Source of the DNA: an uncultured Acidobacteriia bacterium
GTDB lineage: Bacteria > Acidobacteriota > Terriglobia > Bryobacterales > Bryobacteraceae
Direction: 5' to 3'
Assembly (NCBI GenBank): GCA_903925975.1
Contig: CAIYHG010000041.1
Coordinates: 1 to 64,000, forward strand
Length of the DNA stretch: 64,000 nt
The notes beneath the pieces were generated by a model. The model was not told the DNA's origin and made no database searches. It saw only the letters and a list, made by a program, of their open reading frames with translations. Position numbers and translations under genes: made by a program. Of this stretch, positions 9,561-19,725 are shown piece after piece. Position 1 is the first letter of the stretch. Every line of letters begins with the position of its first letter.

Positions 9561-10178
9561 CTAGAAGTCTTCGAGAAGATGGCCCATCTTCTCTTTCTTG
9601 GTTCGAAGATAGGCCGCGCGAGTGGCGAGAACGGCGGCCAGGCAGGGGACGCGCTCGGCGACCTCGATACCGGCGCTTTCGACCGCTCGCACCTTGTCCG
9701 GATTGTTCGAGAACAGGCGGATGGACCGCAAGCCGAAATGCCCCAAAATGGCTGCCGGGAGCGCATAACTGCGCAAGTCCGACTCGAAGCCGAGCAACTC
9801 GTTGGCCTCCACCGTATCGGCTCCGCCGTCCTGCAATTCATAAGCGCGCAGCTTGTTCAGGAGCCCGATTCCGCGGCCTTCCTGGTGCTCGTAAATCAGC
9901 ACTCCGCGGCCTTCCTGCGCGATGCTCTTTAGGGCGATTTCGAGTTGTGCGCGGCAATCGCAACGCAGGCTGTGAAATACGTCGCCCGTTAAGCATTCCG
10001 AGTGGATGCGCACGAGTGGGGGCTCCCCGTCATGAATGTTGCCCATGACGAGCGCTACGGCTTCTTCCAGCCCGGCGCCCGTGCGGGCCTCGAAACCGTA
10101 GATGCGGAACCGGCCGAATTGCGTGGGAAACTTGGCTTCGGCGACCTTCTGGAGCCGCAGCGCAGCGGAATTGTCCAT
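9561..10178 (-). CDS. ribA: GTP cyclohydrolase II
   Basis: VRIHSECLTGDVFHSLRCDC zinc motif, YEHQEGRGIGLLNKLRAY, SNNPDKVRAVESAGIEV. Confidence 0.95.
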   Translation of the reverse strand: MDNSAALRLQKVAEAKFPTQFGRFRIYGFEARTGAGLEEAVALVMGNIHDGEPPLVRIHSECLTGDVFHSLRCDCRAQLEIALKSIAQEGRGVLIYEHQEGRGIGLLNKLRAYELQDGGADTVEANELLGFESDLRSYALPAAILGHFGLRSIRLFSNNPDKVRAVESAGIEVAERVPCLAAVLATRAAYLRTKKEKMGHLLEDF

Positions 10179-10205
10179 GCTTAAGCTACAAGCGATCTGT
10201 ATGTT

Positions 10206-10219
10206 CCTATTATAATAGG
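10206..10219. promoter_or_regulatory. Perfect 14-bp palindrome holding overlapping divergent -10-like TATAAT boxes between ribA and the LytS-type kinase
   Basis: CCTATTATAATAGG; TATAAT at 10211-10216 (+) and 10209-10214 (-). Confidence 0.5.
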
Positions 10220-10231
10220 CTTCCGAATCGA

Positions 10232-11536
10232 ATGTGGGAAACCTACCTGGTTTCGCTGCTGGTCAAGCTTGCCGCGATGGCCTCCATCGCGAGCGTGCTG
10301 GCCCGCTCCAGCGCGTTCAAGGCGCTGCTGATGCGCGAGAGCCGCACCCTCGGCCAGCGGCTTTCACTGGCGCTGTGGCTATCCATCGTTTTCGGCGCCA
10401 GCGTGGCCACACGCGTTGTCAGCCACACCTATCACGGCGCGGACCTCGGCCTGGAGGGCGCCCTGCTGGCCGGGGTGGTAGGCGGGTACGTCACTGGACT
10501 CGCGTCGGGCATCGTTATTTCGCTGCCGGCTGTGTTCATGCACGAGCAACTCACCATGCCGCTGCTGGCAGGCATCGGCGTGCTCGGCGGACTGTTGCGC
10601 GATTGCGCGCCGGATTCCGAGGAGATATGGCGCTTTTCGCCGTTCTTCGACCTGAACATCTACCGGTTCTTCAAAGAGACGCGGGACCACCGGCGCACGG
10701 CGTTTCATCTGCTGCTGTTCGCCAGCATTCTATTCTCGGAGTTTCTGCGCAGTACCTTCCCTTCCGAGGTGTTCCACCTTGCGACCGACGCGCGCCCCCA
10801 CTGGCTCGCCGCGGCGGGCGTATACGTGACCACGCTGTTCGCGGTGGCGATTCCGCTGAAAATCTGGAACAGCACGCGTTATGAGAGAAAGCTGGAAGAA
10901 CAGGAGCGGCTGCTGGTGGAAGCGCGCCTGGCCGCGCTCACCAGCCAGATCAATCCCCACTTCCTGTTCAACACTCTGAACTCGGTCTCCTCGCTGATTC
11001 GCACCGATCCGGATCAGGCGCGGGTGATGGTGATGAAACTTTCGAAGGTGCTGCGGCGCCTGTTGCGGAAGCACGAGAACTTCACCCCGCTGCGAGAGGA
11101 ACTGAGTTTCATAGAGGACTACCTTTCGATTGAGATGATTCGGTTCGGGGAGAAGCTGCGATTCGAAAAAGAGGTGGCCGAGGATACGCTGGACATGCTG
11201 GTGCCGAGCATGCTGTTACAGCCCCTGGTGGAAAACTCTATCAAACACGGACTCAGCGCCAAGGTGGAAGGGGGAACGATCCGCATCCGGACGCAGCGCG
11301 GCGATTCCCGTCTCTACCTGACAGTGGAAGACGACGGCGCCGGGATACCGGAAGACAAGCTAGCCACCCTGCTCGACCACGGCATCGGCGTGAGCAACGT
11401 GAACGAGCGGCTGAAGGTGCTCTTCGGCAACGAGTACCGCATGTGGGTGGAAAGCAAGCCTGGGGAGGGAGCCCGCATCCGCATCGAGGTTCCGGAACTC
11501 CAAACCCGTACGCCAGCCTCCGCGCCGCAAGCCTGA
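10232..11536 (+). CDS. LytS/YpdA-type membrane sensor histidine kinase
   Basis: 5TM-like N-terminus, ALTSQINPHFLFNTLNSVSSLIRTDP his_kinase motif, LVENSIKHGLS and DDGAGIPEDKL HATPase boxes. Confidence 0.9.
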   Translation: MWETYLVSLLVKLAAMASIASVLARSSAFKALLMRESRTLGQRLSLALWLSIVFGASVATRVVSHTYHGADLGLEGALLAGVVGGYVTGLASGIVISLPAVFMHEQLTMPLLAGIGVLGGLLRDCAPDSEEIWRFSPFFDLNIYRFFKETRDHRRTAFHLLLFASILFSEFLRSTFPSEVFHLATDARPHWLAAAGVYVTTLFAVAIPLKIWNSTRYERKLEEQERLLVEARLAALTSQINPHFLFNTLNSVSSLIRTDPDQARVMVMKLSKVLRRLLRKHENFTPLREELSFIEDYLSIEMIRFGEKLRFEKEVAEDTLDMLVPSMLLQPLVENSIKHGLSAKVEGGTIRIRTQRGDSRLYLTVEDDGAGIPEDKLATLLDHGIGVSNVNERLKVLFGNEYRMWVESKPGEGARIRIEVPELQTRTPASAPQA

Positions 11537-11537
11537 A

Positions 11538-11562
11538 CGGGCGCCTGGAAAGCGCCCTTGTT
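11538..11562 (+). terminator. Possible terminator of the LytS-type kinase gene
   Basis: GGGCGC-ctggaaa-GCGCCC followed by TTGTT. Confidence 0.45.
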
Positions 11563-11602
11563 CGCCGCCGCCGGGCAGGCCGGAAAGCGAGGCCAACGCC
11601 AC

Positions 11603-12481
11603 TTACTCCGACTTGGAATAGTAATACGTGTACTTACTGTAAAGTTCCGAGGCTCTGGCTCCGTTGGCCACGATTCCGAGTACGTTGTTCTCGCAAAGCG
11701 ACTGCATGGCGCGGGTGATGTTATCGAAAGTCGTGCTGCCAATCTTCACTACCAGAACCGTCCCGTCGGCGAGCGTGGCAAGTAGGTTCGCATCCGCCGA
11801 AAACAATAATGGCGGGGTATCGAAGATAGACCAGTTGAAATACCGCGGCAATTCGTCGAAAAGGGCCCTGGCGGCTTTGGTATTCAGCAATTCGAGCGGG
11901 TTCTTTATCGGAGAACCGGCAGGCATCAAAAACAGATTGAGGCCCTCGACGCGCCGAAGCGCCTCATGGAAACTGCACCGGCCGGCCAGATAATCCGAGA
12001 GTCCGGGCGCGCGGTCGATCTGGAAGAGGTTATGGACGACGGGGCGGCGGAGATCGAAGTCCCCCATCAGCACAAGGTTCTCGGCCAATTGCGATTGTGC
12101 GATGGCGAGGTTCACCGCGGTAAACGTCTTCCCTTCCGCGGGAGACGCGCTCGTGACCACGATCGTGTGCAGGGGCTGCAAGGTTTGGAGATGGTTCAAC
12201 CGTGTCCGAAGGGTGCGGAACTCCTCGGCAGGAGTCTCATGAACCTTATTCAGGTCCAGAAGATGGGATTCGGGAGCGGGCCGGAATGGCACCACAACGG
12301 CGTCCTTCAGTATCCCGGACTCCACACCGGGGTACGACGGCTGAACCACGAGAGTTCCGTCGGCGGCGGCGCGAAATTCCGTACTTGCCGTTTCGATCGC
12401 CGGCTCTAGCGGCGCTTCCGGCGATTCCGGCGGCGGGCCACCCTGCTCAGCCCGGCGCAATGCATCGTGTACTCGGCTCAT
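11603..12481 (-). CDS. CpsD/CapB-type tyrosine kinase (exopolysaccharide)
   Basis: HTIVVTSASPAEGKTFTAVNLAIAQSQ Walker A and LMGDFDLRRP Walker A'; tyrosine-rich C-terminus YSKYTYYYSKSE. Confidence 0.9.
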   Translation of the reverse strand: MSRVHDALRRAEQGGPPPESPEAPLEPAIETASTEFRAAADGTLVVQPSYPGVESGILKDAVVVPFRPAPESHLLDLNKVHETPAEEFRTLRTRLNHLQTLQPLHTIVVTSASPAEGKTFTAVNLAIAQSQLAENLVLMGDFDLRRPVVHNLFQIDRAPGLSDYLAGRCSFHEALRRVEGLNLFLMPAGSPIKNPLELLNTKAARALFDELPRYFNWSIFDTPPLLFSADANLLATLADGTVLVVKIGSTTFDNITRAMQSLCENNVLGIVANGARASELYSKYTYYYSKSE

Positions 12482-12511
12482 TCAATCTCCAGTGACGCGT
12501 ACAGTCCGGCC

Positions 12512-14203
12512 TCATTGCGTATGCGGCGAATAGTAGTAAGACATGGCCGCAAACATCGCCAGCGAGCCCACGATGATGGTTGTGGACCACGCCAGCCAGA
12601 ATAGCCGGCGCTTCCTCCGAATGAGGAGAGCGTTCTCCAGCAGCGGAATACTACTCAGCACGGGCAGATTAGTGTAAGCCCGGACGTCTTTCAAGTTCTT
12701 AAGCGACGTATCCTTGGCTTCCTTGGCGCCCGCCAGCACCAACCCCATCACGAAACCGATGCCCGCGCCCATGCCGGTGATCGCCCAGCGATTTGGATCC
12801 GAGGGCGTCTGGGGCAGCGAGGCCGGATCGAGAACTTCCAGACGTTCGCCGGCGCCGCGTTCCTCCAGGTTCTTGGCCGTGGTGGACATCTGCTCTCGCT
12901 TTTTCAAGTCGTCGTAGTGGGCGAGCGCTAGACCCAGATCCCGGCTTAACTCGGTGTATTTCTGTTCCACTAGAGGGCTGGCATCGATTCGGGCGCGGAG
13001 TTGCTGAATTTGACTGGTGACGTCCAGCTTTTCCCTGCCGATATCCGCCACTTCCAGCTCAGTGTTCTGGATCTGCGTCTTGATGTTCGCGATGTCGCCC
13101 TTTATGGATTCCATTGTGGCCCGCTCTTGCAGGCTAAGGGTTCCCGGCTGGGCAGGAACGGACGTAGCCTCTGTCTCCGCGGCCTGCTGCTTGACCTGCT
13201 CCTGTTCCTGCTGCCGCCGGAGGACGACGAGTTTGGCCTTGACTTCGCGCACGGGCGGCCATTCGTCGGTATACAACTCCCTCAGAGCCGCAAGCTGCAT
13301 TTCGAGCGCGCGGATATCATTGGCGAGGTTAATCAGCCCTTGACTCTTCACGACACTCGCCGGCGAGCCACTGCCGAGGCTGTCATCAAGACCCTGGATC
13401 AGGAGGTTCTGCATGTCGATGCGGTTTTGCAGAGTCGTTTCCAGGCTGTTCTTGCTCTGCTGCGCCCGGCTCAGGCGGTCGTTGATCTGGCTCAACTGAA
13501 GCTGCATCGAACTGAGCACCTGACCGTTAGCGGCGGCCTGCTCCGGCAGCCGGCCTTGATTCTCGATGCGGAACTGCGCGATATCGGTCTGAAGCTTGTC
13601 CAACGTTTCCTGGGCCGTCTTCAGTTCATCCGAGATGAAGCCCTGAGTCGTACGCGCCGAGTTGGTCTGAACGGTTACGTTCTCGTTCATGAACTGACGC
13701 ACCAGATCCTGCACTACGGCCTGGGCTTTGTACCTGTCGGAATATGAAAACGAAATCTGGAATGCCGCCGCGAATGAATTCCGGTCGGGGCCCGCGGAAA
13801 TTTCCAGCGGCACGATCCTAACGGCCTTCTGCATTTCCGCGATGGCGTCTTCCAGTGTATAGTTTTGCCGGGTCTTCTGATAAAGGTTGAATTTTTCGTT
13901 AGTAATGAGCGCTGTCAGATTACTGCGGCTGAGGATCAGCGTTTGCAGGCTTTGCAGTCTCTGGGCCAGTTGCAGATTCACGACGCTGGGAACCATCTGC
14001 TCGGGAACGGTTTGGGGCGTGATGCGCATTACCGCGCTGGATTGATAAGTATCCGGCCACAGGAACGCCACAACCACCGCCACCACCATCCCTACGTACA
14101 TCGGCGCCATCACCCAAGAGCGATGCCTCCTGAGCATGTCGATGTAGTCTTCCACATCCGGCGGACGCCGCGAAACGCTGACATAGTTTTGAGCAGCTCC
14201 CAT
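12512..14203 (-). CDS. Wzz/GumC-type polysaccharide chain-length determinant
   Basis: N-terminal VEDYIDMLRRHRSWVMAPMYVGMVVAVVVAF TM, long coiled coil, C-terminal TM. Confidence 0.88.
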   Translation of the reverse strand: MGAAQNYVSVSRRPPDVEDYIDMLRRHRSWVMAPMYVGMVVAVVVAFLWPDTYQSSAVMRITPQTVPEQMVPSVVNLQLAQRLQSLQTLILSRSNLTALITNEKFNLYQKTRQNYTLEDAIAEMQKAVRIVPLEISAGPDRNSFAAAFQISFSYSDRYKAQAVVQDLVRQFMNENVTVQTNSARTTQGFISDELKTAQETLDKLQTDIAQFRIENQGRLPEQAAANGQVLSSMQLQLSQINDRLSRAQQSKNSLETTLQNRIDMQNLLIQGLDDSLGSGSPASVVKSQGLINLANDIRALEMQLAALRELYTDEWPPVREVKAKLVVLRRQQEQEQVKQQAAETEATSVPAQPGTLSLQERATMESIKGDIANIKTQIQNTELEVADIGREKLDVTSQIQQLRARIDASPLVEQKYTELSRDLGLALAHYDDLKKREQMSTTAKNLEERGAGERLEVLDPASLPQTPSDPNRWAITGMGAGIGFVMGLVLAGAKEAKDTSLKNLKDVRAYTNLPVLSSIPLLENALLIRRKRRLFWLAWSTTIIVGSLAMFAAMSYYYSPHTQ

Positions 14204-14262
14204 GGCCTATTCCTTCCTCTACTTCTACCTCTAGTTCCGATCTATTGGCGCCAGCGCCGCGA

Positions 14263-14955
14263 TCACTTCACGACGATGACGTCCCCCGGCTCCAAATAGA
14301 TATTCTGCTCGGGGTGCTTTCCCTGGATCACATCTTTGTAATTGAACTTCAGAATCTTGCCGCCGTTTCCGCGATTGATGATGATATTTTTCTGATTAGC
14401 AAAATCACGAAATCCGCCGGCCTGTACGAGGGCTTCAAGAACCCGTGTCGGAACGATCAGATCGAATTCCCCGGGTTTGAGAACTTCGCCCTGAATATAG
14501 AACTTCTTGCTGTGGATTGCCGCCAGCATCACGCTGGTCAGGGGCTCTTTGATCAGTTTCTCCAGGCGTTTGGAAATCTCGGTGCCAACGTCGACGGGAG
14601 TGCGCCCAGCAGCCATCACTTCGCCGATGAATGGGATGGTAATCTTGCCATCCGGGCGCACCAGATACTGGTTGTTAAACGCCTGCTCGCCCCATACCGC
14701 GATTGCGAGAATATCCTGCGCGCCAATTACATACGTCTTCTCATCGACCGGCATCGCGGTGAGTTGCTTGGCTCCCGGCGCCGGAGCCGGAGCGGCCAGC
14801 GAAGCAGGCGCGGTGGACCCGGGCGGAGACGCCGCCGTTGACTCAGTGGCCCCCTGCTGGGCCGCGGCGCGGAAGCCCGGCGCCAGCACAAACACCAAAA
14901 CCGCTATGGACAATAACGCCCTGTTCATCGTCGTCCTCTCGCCCCACATGGGCAA
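14263..14955 (-). CDS. Wza-type polysaccharide export protein (poly_export + SLBB)
   Basis: YVIGAQDILAIAVWGEQAFNNQYLVRPDGKITIPFIGEVMAAGRTPVD; SLBB-like VLEALVQAGGFRDFANQKNIIINRG. Confidence 0.9.
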   Translation of the reverse strand: MPMWGERTTMNRALLSIAVLVFVLAPGFRAAAQQGATESTAASPPGSTAPASLAAPAPAPGAKQLTAMPVDEKTYVIGAQDILAIAVWGEQAFNNQYLVRPDGKITIPFIGEVMAAGRTPVDVGTEISKRLEKLIKEPLTSVMLAAIHSKKFYIQGEVLKPGEFDLIVPTRVLEALVQAGGFRDFANQKNIIINRGNGGKILKFNYKDVIQGKHPEQNIYLEPGDVIVVK

Positions 14956-15303
14956 ACGGCTGCGGTGAGACGAAATTCACCCCAAAGCGCCTAATCGGCG
15001 CTTACCGACTTCCAGTGTACAGCATCCGGGCGTTTCCTTCCTCAGGGAAGCGGCCCGGCTAACCCGTGCGGCTTGGTCAGTTTTGGGAGTAACGCCGGCG
15101 TCGCCGCTTCTCCGGCCGCCGCACGTCGATACACTTCGGCATAGTGTATTCCTCCCGAAAACAGGAGGGAACATAGCAAAATACTTGTAAGTCATAGAAA
15201 TAGAATGTAGTATATCTGCAGAAGTTCATATTGGGAGCGGCATCAAACGTGCTACTGAGGCCGGGGAGGTTCCGCGTCTTCGCGGACTCCGGTTAATGGC
15301 GCC

Positions 15304-18213
15304 ATGTTTCAGGAACTGAAGTTCCAGCTATCGACGGCAATTCTGACAGTTGTAACACTTGCTGCCAGTGTCGCCGCCGTAATCAACTTCGAACAGCAGT
15401 ACCGCTTCCGGTTGCCGGAAGACGGCGTCATATGGGTAGACCGGGCCGTGGGCGTGCAGGCTCTATATGTGGCTCCACGCAGCGGCGGGGCCAACGCCGG
15501 CATACACGCGGGCGACCGGGTGCAGAGCATCAACGCCGTAGAGATCCGCAAAGCCATCAACGTCCCCCAGGTATTGGCTTCGATCGGTTCCTGGAAGCAG
15601 GCCACGTATCTTCTGAACCGGAATGGGGTGGATTTCCGGCCCACCGTGAATATCGGGGAGGCGCCGCCGGACCGGGCGGTCCTCTATCAGTACCTGGTAG
15701 GCATCGCTTATTTGGTAATCGGCCTTTTCGTCTATTTCCGGCGCGGCAGCGCGCACAAAGCCAGGCACTTTTATCTTCTTTGTCTCACATCGTTCATCTT
15801 CTTTTGTTTTCATTTCACGGGTAAGCTCAACGGCTTCGACAAGGTGATCTATTTCGGAAACGTGGCCGCCGGGTTGATCGCTCCAACCCTGTTTCTGCAT
15901 TTCTGCGTCACGTTTCCGGAGCCCAGGAAGTGGTTTGCCAACCCGTACCGGGTCGCGCTGCTGTACGTTCCGGCGGCTGTCCTGCTCGCGGCGTACGCGG
16001 CATTCTCCTCCGGCGCTATCTTCTCGTCGATCTCTCTGGTTGAACTGAGCTGGATGCTGGATCGCGTTTGGATGGTCTTTTCCACGCTCCCGTACCTTGC
16101 CGGCGGTCTGATTTTGGGACGCGAGTACAAACGCGCGGAGGACCCCATCATCCGGCAGCAGTTGAAGTGGCTTCGGAACGGGACCCTGTGGGGCGCGGCG
16201 CCATTCGCCGCTTTCTACGTACTGCCCTATGCGATGGGGGCCATTCCGAGCGACTACATGAAGTTGTCGGTGCTCTCGGTGGTGCTCGTACCGCTGACGC
16301 TGGCATACGCCATCGTGCGCTACCGCCTCATGGACGTGGATATCCTGTTCCGCCGCGGCTACGCCTACACGCTGGCCACGGTCTGCGTACTGGCCGGGTT
16401 CTACGGGATAGTCTTCTCCCTGGGCAATCAGGTTCAGAAGTATTTCAAGGACCTCGGCAACCTCGGGTTAACGGCCGTGATTCTCATCGCGGCTTTCCTG
16501 ATTCAGCCGATTCGAAACTGGATTCAGGAGCGCCTGGACCGTCATTTCTACCGCGACCGCTATGACTACCGCCGTACCCTCGTCGAGTTCGCTCGTGAGC
16601 TGAGCTCGGAAACGGACCTGGATGCGATGCTCACGTCGGTGGGCGACCGGTTGCTAGAAACGCTCTCAATCAAGCATCTGGCGTTCTTCCTGGCGGAAGA
16701 GGGCGAGAGCGGGCCGCAGTTCTTCCTCAAGAAAGCAATGGGCTCGAATATCCGGCTGGCGGGGGCGGCGGCTTACGCCGATCTGGATCTGAGCTTCCTA
16801 TCGACCCGCAGCGAGCCGTACCTTTTCTTCGAGCGCACCCGGCGGCAGTTCGACGCGGTTTCGCGCTCCTGGCCGGCTTCCGTGCGGCGGACCATCGCGG
16901 ACCTCGACCTGACGTATTACGTCACCTGCTCCGTTCGCGGACGGACGATCGCCTATATGGGAGTGAGCCGGACGGCCGACGGGGATTACCTTTCGAGCGA
17001 GGACCTGGAGTTGCTGGTCACGCTGGCCGGCTACGTCGGGATCGCCATCGAAAATGCGTCGCTCTATCGCTCGCTTCAGCGCAAGGTGGACGAGTACGAA
17101 CGGCTGAAAGAGTTCAGCGAGAACATCGTCGAATCGATCAACGTGGGCATTCTCGCCGCGGACCTGGACGACCGGGTGGAAAGCTGGAATACCCAAATCG
17201 AGCGGCTCACCGGCATCCCGCGCGAGCACGCCGTGGGCAGCCGGCTCGCCGACTTGTTCCCCGCCGAGTTGACCGAGCAGTTCGACCGCGTTCGCGGCGA
17301 GACCGGGATTCACAACATCTACAAATTCGAGCTGAAACTCCGGCCCGCGGCGAACGGCAACGGGAACGGGCATGGCGCGCCCAGGACGAAGGCGGCCACG
17401 CTCAATATTGCCATTGCGCCGCTGGTTTCGAAGGAACTCGAACAAATCGGCCGCCTGATCATCTTCGACGACGTGACCGACCGGACGGAACTGGAGCAGC
17501 GGCTGGTTCAGGCGGACAAGCTATCGAGCATCGGCCTGCTGGCGGCGGGCGTGGCGCACGAAGTCAACACGCCGTTAGCGGTGATCTCCACCTACGCGCA
17601 GATGCTGGGCAAGCAGGTGGCGGGCGATTCGCAGAAATCGATGATCCTCGAAAAGATCGCCAAGCAGACCTTCCGCGCCAGCGAAATTGTCAACTCGTTA
17701 CTGAATTTCTCGCGCACTTCGAACACATCTTTCGGAGACGTCAACCTGAACAAGGTAATTCAGGAGACGCTCTCGCTGCTGGATCACCAGTTTCAGAAGG
17801 CCGGAATCGAGATTTCCGCAAGCCTGGAATCCGGGCTGCCCGCGGTTCACGGCAACGGCGGCAAACTGCAGCAGGTATTCCTGAATCTCTTCCTGAATGC
17901 GCGCGACGCCATGCCCTCGGGAGGCCGCCTGGAGGTTCGCACGTGGTCGGAAGCCACGGGGGCGAGGATAGAAGTAGCGGACACGGGCCAGGGCATCGCG
18001 CCCGAGCACCTGCACCGCATCTACGACCCGTTCTTCACCACCAAGGCCGCGCGTAAGGGCACGGGCCTCGGGCTCTCGGTGACATACGGTATTATTCAAG
18101 AGCATGGCGGTTCCATTGAAGTCTCCAACCAGCGCGCGGGGGGAGCCAAGTTCCAGATCGACCTTCCCTTTGCAATGTCCGGTTCCGCGAGGACGCCGGT
18201 AAATGCCGCTTGA
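15304..18213 (+). CDS. Multidomain sensor histidine kinase: PDZ-like periplasmic domain, 7TM-like region, GAF, PAS, HisKA/HATPase_c
   Basis: GANAGIHAGDRVQSINAVEIRK PDZ-like; GVAHEVNTPLAVISTYAQMLGK H-box; ADTGQGIAPEHLHRIYDPFFTTK..GTGLGLSVTYGII. Confidence 0.88.
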   Translation: MFQELKFQLSTAILTVVTLAASVAAVINFEQQYRFRLPEDGVIWVDRAVGVQALYVAPRSGGANAGIHAGDRVQSINAVEIRKAINVPQVLASIGSWKQATYLLNRNGVDFRPTVNIGEAPPDRAVLYQYLVGIAYLVIGLFVYFRRGSAHKARHFYLLCLTSFIFFCFHFTGKLNGFDKVIYFGNVAAGLIAPTLFLHFCVTFPEPRKWFANPYRVALLYVPAAVLLAAYAAFSSGAIFSSISLVELSWMLDRVWMVFSTLPYLAGGLILGREYKRAEDPIIRQQLKWLRNGTLWGAAPFAAFYVLPYAMGAIPSDYMKLSVLSVVLVPLTLAYAIVRYRLMDVDILFRRGYAYTLATVCVLAGFYGIVFSLGNQVQKYFKDLGNLGLTAVILIAAFLIQPIRNWIQERLDRHFYRDRYDYRRTLVEFARELSSETDLDAMLTSVGDRLLETLSIKHLAFFLAEEGESGPQFFLKKAMGSNIRLAGAAAYADLDLSFLSTRSEPYLFFERTRRQFDAVSRSWPASVRRTIADLDLTYYVTCSVRGRTIAYMGVSRTADGDYLSSEDLELLVTLAGYVGIAIENASLYRSLQRKVDEYERLKEFSENIVESINVGILAADLDDRVESWNTQIERLTGIPREHAVGSRLADLFPAELTEQFDRVRGETGIHNIYKFELKLRPAANGNGNGHGAPRTKAATLNIAIAPLVSKELEQIGRLIIFDDVTDRTELEQRLVQADKLSSIGLLAAGVAHEVNTPLAVISTYAQMLGKQVAGDSQKSMILEKIAKQTFRASEIVNSLLNFSRTSNTSFGDVNLNKVIQETLSLLDHQFQKAGIEISASLESGLPAVHGNGGKLQQVFLNLFLNARDAMPSGGRLEVRTWSEATGARIEVADTGQGIAPEHLHRIYDPFFTTKAARKGTGLGLSVTYGIIQEHGGSIEVSNQRAGGAKFQIDLPFAMSGSARTPVNAA

Positions 18214-19654
18214 GATGAGCGTTCCCTTAGTTTCCGCCCCCACGCGGGGCAAAGTGCTCGTAGTCGATGACGAGTTCGACATTCGCGAGGGCCTCGAACT
18301 ACTGCTGACCTCCGAAGGCTACACGGTCGAGTTGGCGCAGAACGCGACCGAAGGCCTCCGCTGTATGGAAACGCGCAGTTACGACCTGGTGCTGCTCGAC
18401 CTGATGATGCCCGACCGCTCCGGCATGGACGTGCTCCGCGAGGTGCGCGAACGGGACACCGAAACGCCGATCTTCATGATCACCGCCTACGGCTCAGTGG
18501 AAGCGGCGGTGGAGGCGCTCAAAGCGGGCGCCAACGATTATTTCCCGAAGCCCTGGGACAACGAGAAGCTGATTATCGAGATCGCGCGCATGATCGACAA
18601 GCGCCGCCTCGAACACGAGAACGTGCACCTCAAGCGCGCCCTCGTGCAGCGCTACAGTTTCCCCAACATCATCGGCAAGAGCGAGCGCATGGTGCGCCTG
18701 CTCGACCTTGTGGCGCAGGTGGCGCCCGCGCGCTCCACCGTGCTGATCAGCGGCGAAACGGGCACCGGCAAGGAACTGGTAGCGAAGGCGATCCACGCCA
18801 ACTCGCCGCGCTCGGGAAACATGTTCGTAGCGGTGAATAGCGGTTCCCTACCCCCGGACCTTCTGGAATCCTCGTTGTTCGGCCACGTCAGGGGCGCATT
18901 CACTAGCGCCATACAGTCACGGAAAGGCTACTTCGAAGTGGCCGACCGCGGCACGATCTTCTTCGACGAGATCGGCACGATTGGCATCGAGACGCAGATC
19001 AAGCTGCTGCGCGTAATTCAGGAACGGGAGTTCACGCCGCTAGGCTCGACGGACCCAATCAAGGTGGACGTGCGCATCGTCGCCGCCACCAACGTGGACC
19101 TCTTCCAACTCGTGAAAGAAGGGAAATTCCGCGAGGACCTCTACTACCGGCTCGATGTGATCAAGATCGCCCTCCCCGCGCTACGCGACCGGAAAGAGGA
19201 CATCCCGCTTCTGATCGAGCATTTCTTCGATTACTACTCCCGCGACAACAACAAGTTTGCGAATGCGGCTGGAAAGTCGCTGCTGCGTTTCCACCCCGAC
19301 GCGCTGCAGATTCTGATGGAGCATGCGTGGCCGGGAAACGTGCGCGAATTGGAGAACGTCGTTGAGCGCGCCGTGGTGCTGGCAACGGATGAGATGGTGG
19401 GAGTGGAAGTGCTGCCGGACGCGCTGTTGCAGGCCAACGGCATTCGCCTGGTGCGCGAGAACGGACCGCTCTCCGACGATGCGTCGCTGTTCGAAATTGT
19501 GAACGATTACGAACGGCGGGTGATCATGGAACGGCTGGAGCGGTGTAACTGGAGTCAGACAGACGCGGCGGAAACGCTGCACGTGCCGCTCTCCACGCTG
19601 AACCAGAAGATCAAGCGCCTGGATATCAAGATCCGCAAGAAGAGCGAGGGGTAG
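18203..19654 (+). CDS. NtrC-family sigma-54-dependent response regulator
   Basis: Receiver [50 protein letters not shown]-terminal HTH; overlaps the kinase gene by 11 bp. Confidence 0.95.
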   Translation: MPLEMSVPLVSAPTRGKVLVVDDEFDIREGLELLLTSEGYTVELAQNATEGLRCMETRSYDLVLLDLMMPDRSGMDVLREVRERDTETPIFMITAYGSVEAAVEALKAGANDYFPKPWDNEKLIIEIARMIDKRRLEHENVHLKRALVQRYSFPNIIGKSERMVRLLDLVAQVAPARSTVLISGETGTGKELVAKAIHANSPRSGNMFVAVNSGSLPPDLLESSLFGHVRGAFTSAIQSRKGYFEVADRGTIFFDEIGTIGIETQIKLLRVIQEREFTPLGSTDPIKVDVRIVAATNVDLFQLVKEGKFREDLYYRLDVIKIALPALRDRKEDIPLLIEHFFDYYSRDNNKFANAAGKSLLRFHPDALQILMEHAWPGNVRELENVVERAVVLATDEMVGVEVLPDALLQANGIRLVRENGPLSDDASLFEIVNDYERRVIMERLERCNWSQTDAAETLHVPLSTLNQKIKRLDIKIRKKSEG

Positions 19655-19725
19655 GGCCTTCGTATTCGCGCCGGCCGCTTCGCCTGTTTTCCTTGGCGGG
19701 CCAATAATTTCAGCCCGGAACTGCG

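Noticed and set aside
9056-10048. 330-aa plus-strand ORF overlapping msrA and ribA
   Set aside because: Out-of-frame with msrA then antisense to ribA; Arg-rich GC-skewed translation
14977-15195. 72-aa minus-strand ORF upstream of the Wza gene
   Set aside because: No recognisable motif or SD; probably leader/promoter region of the EPS genes
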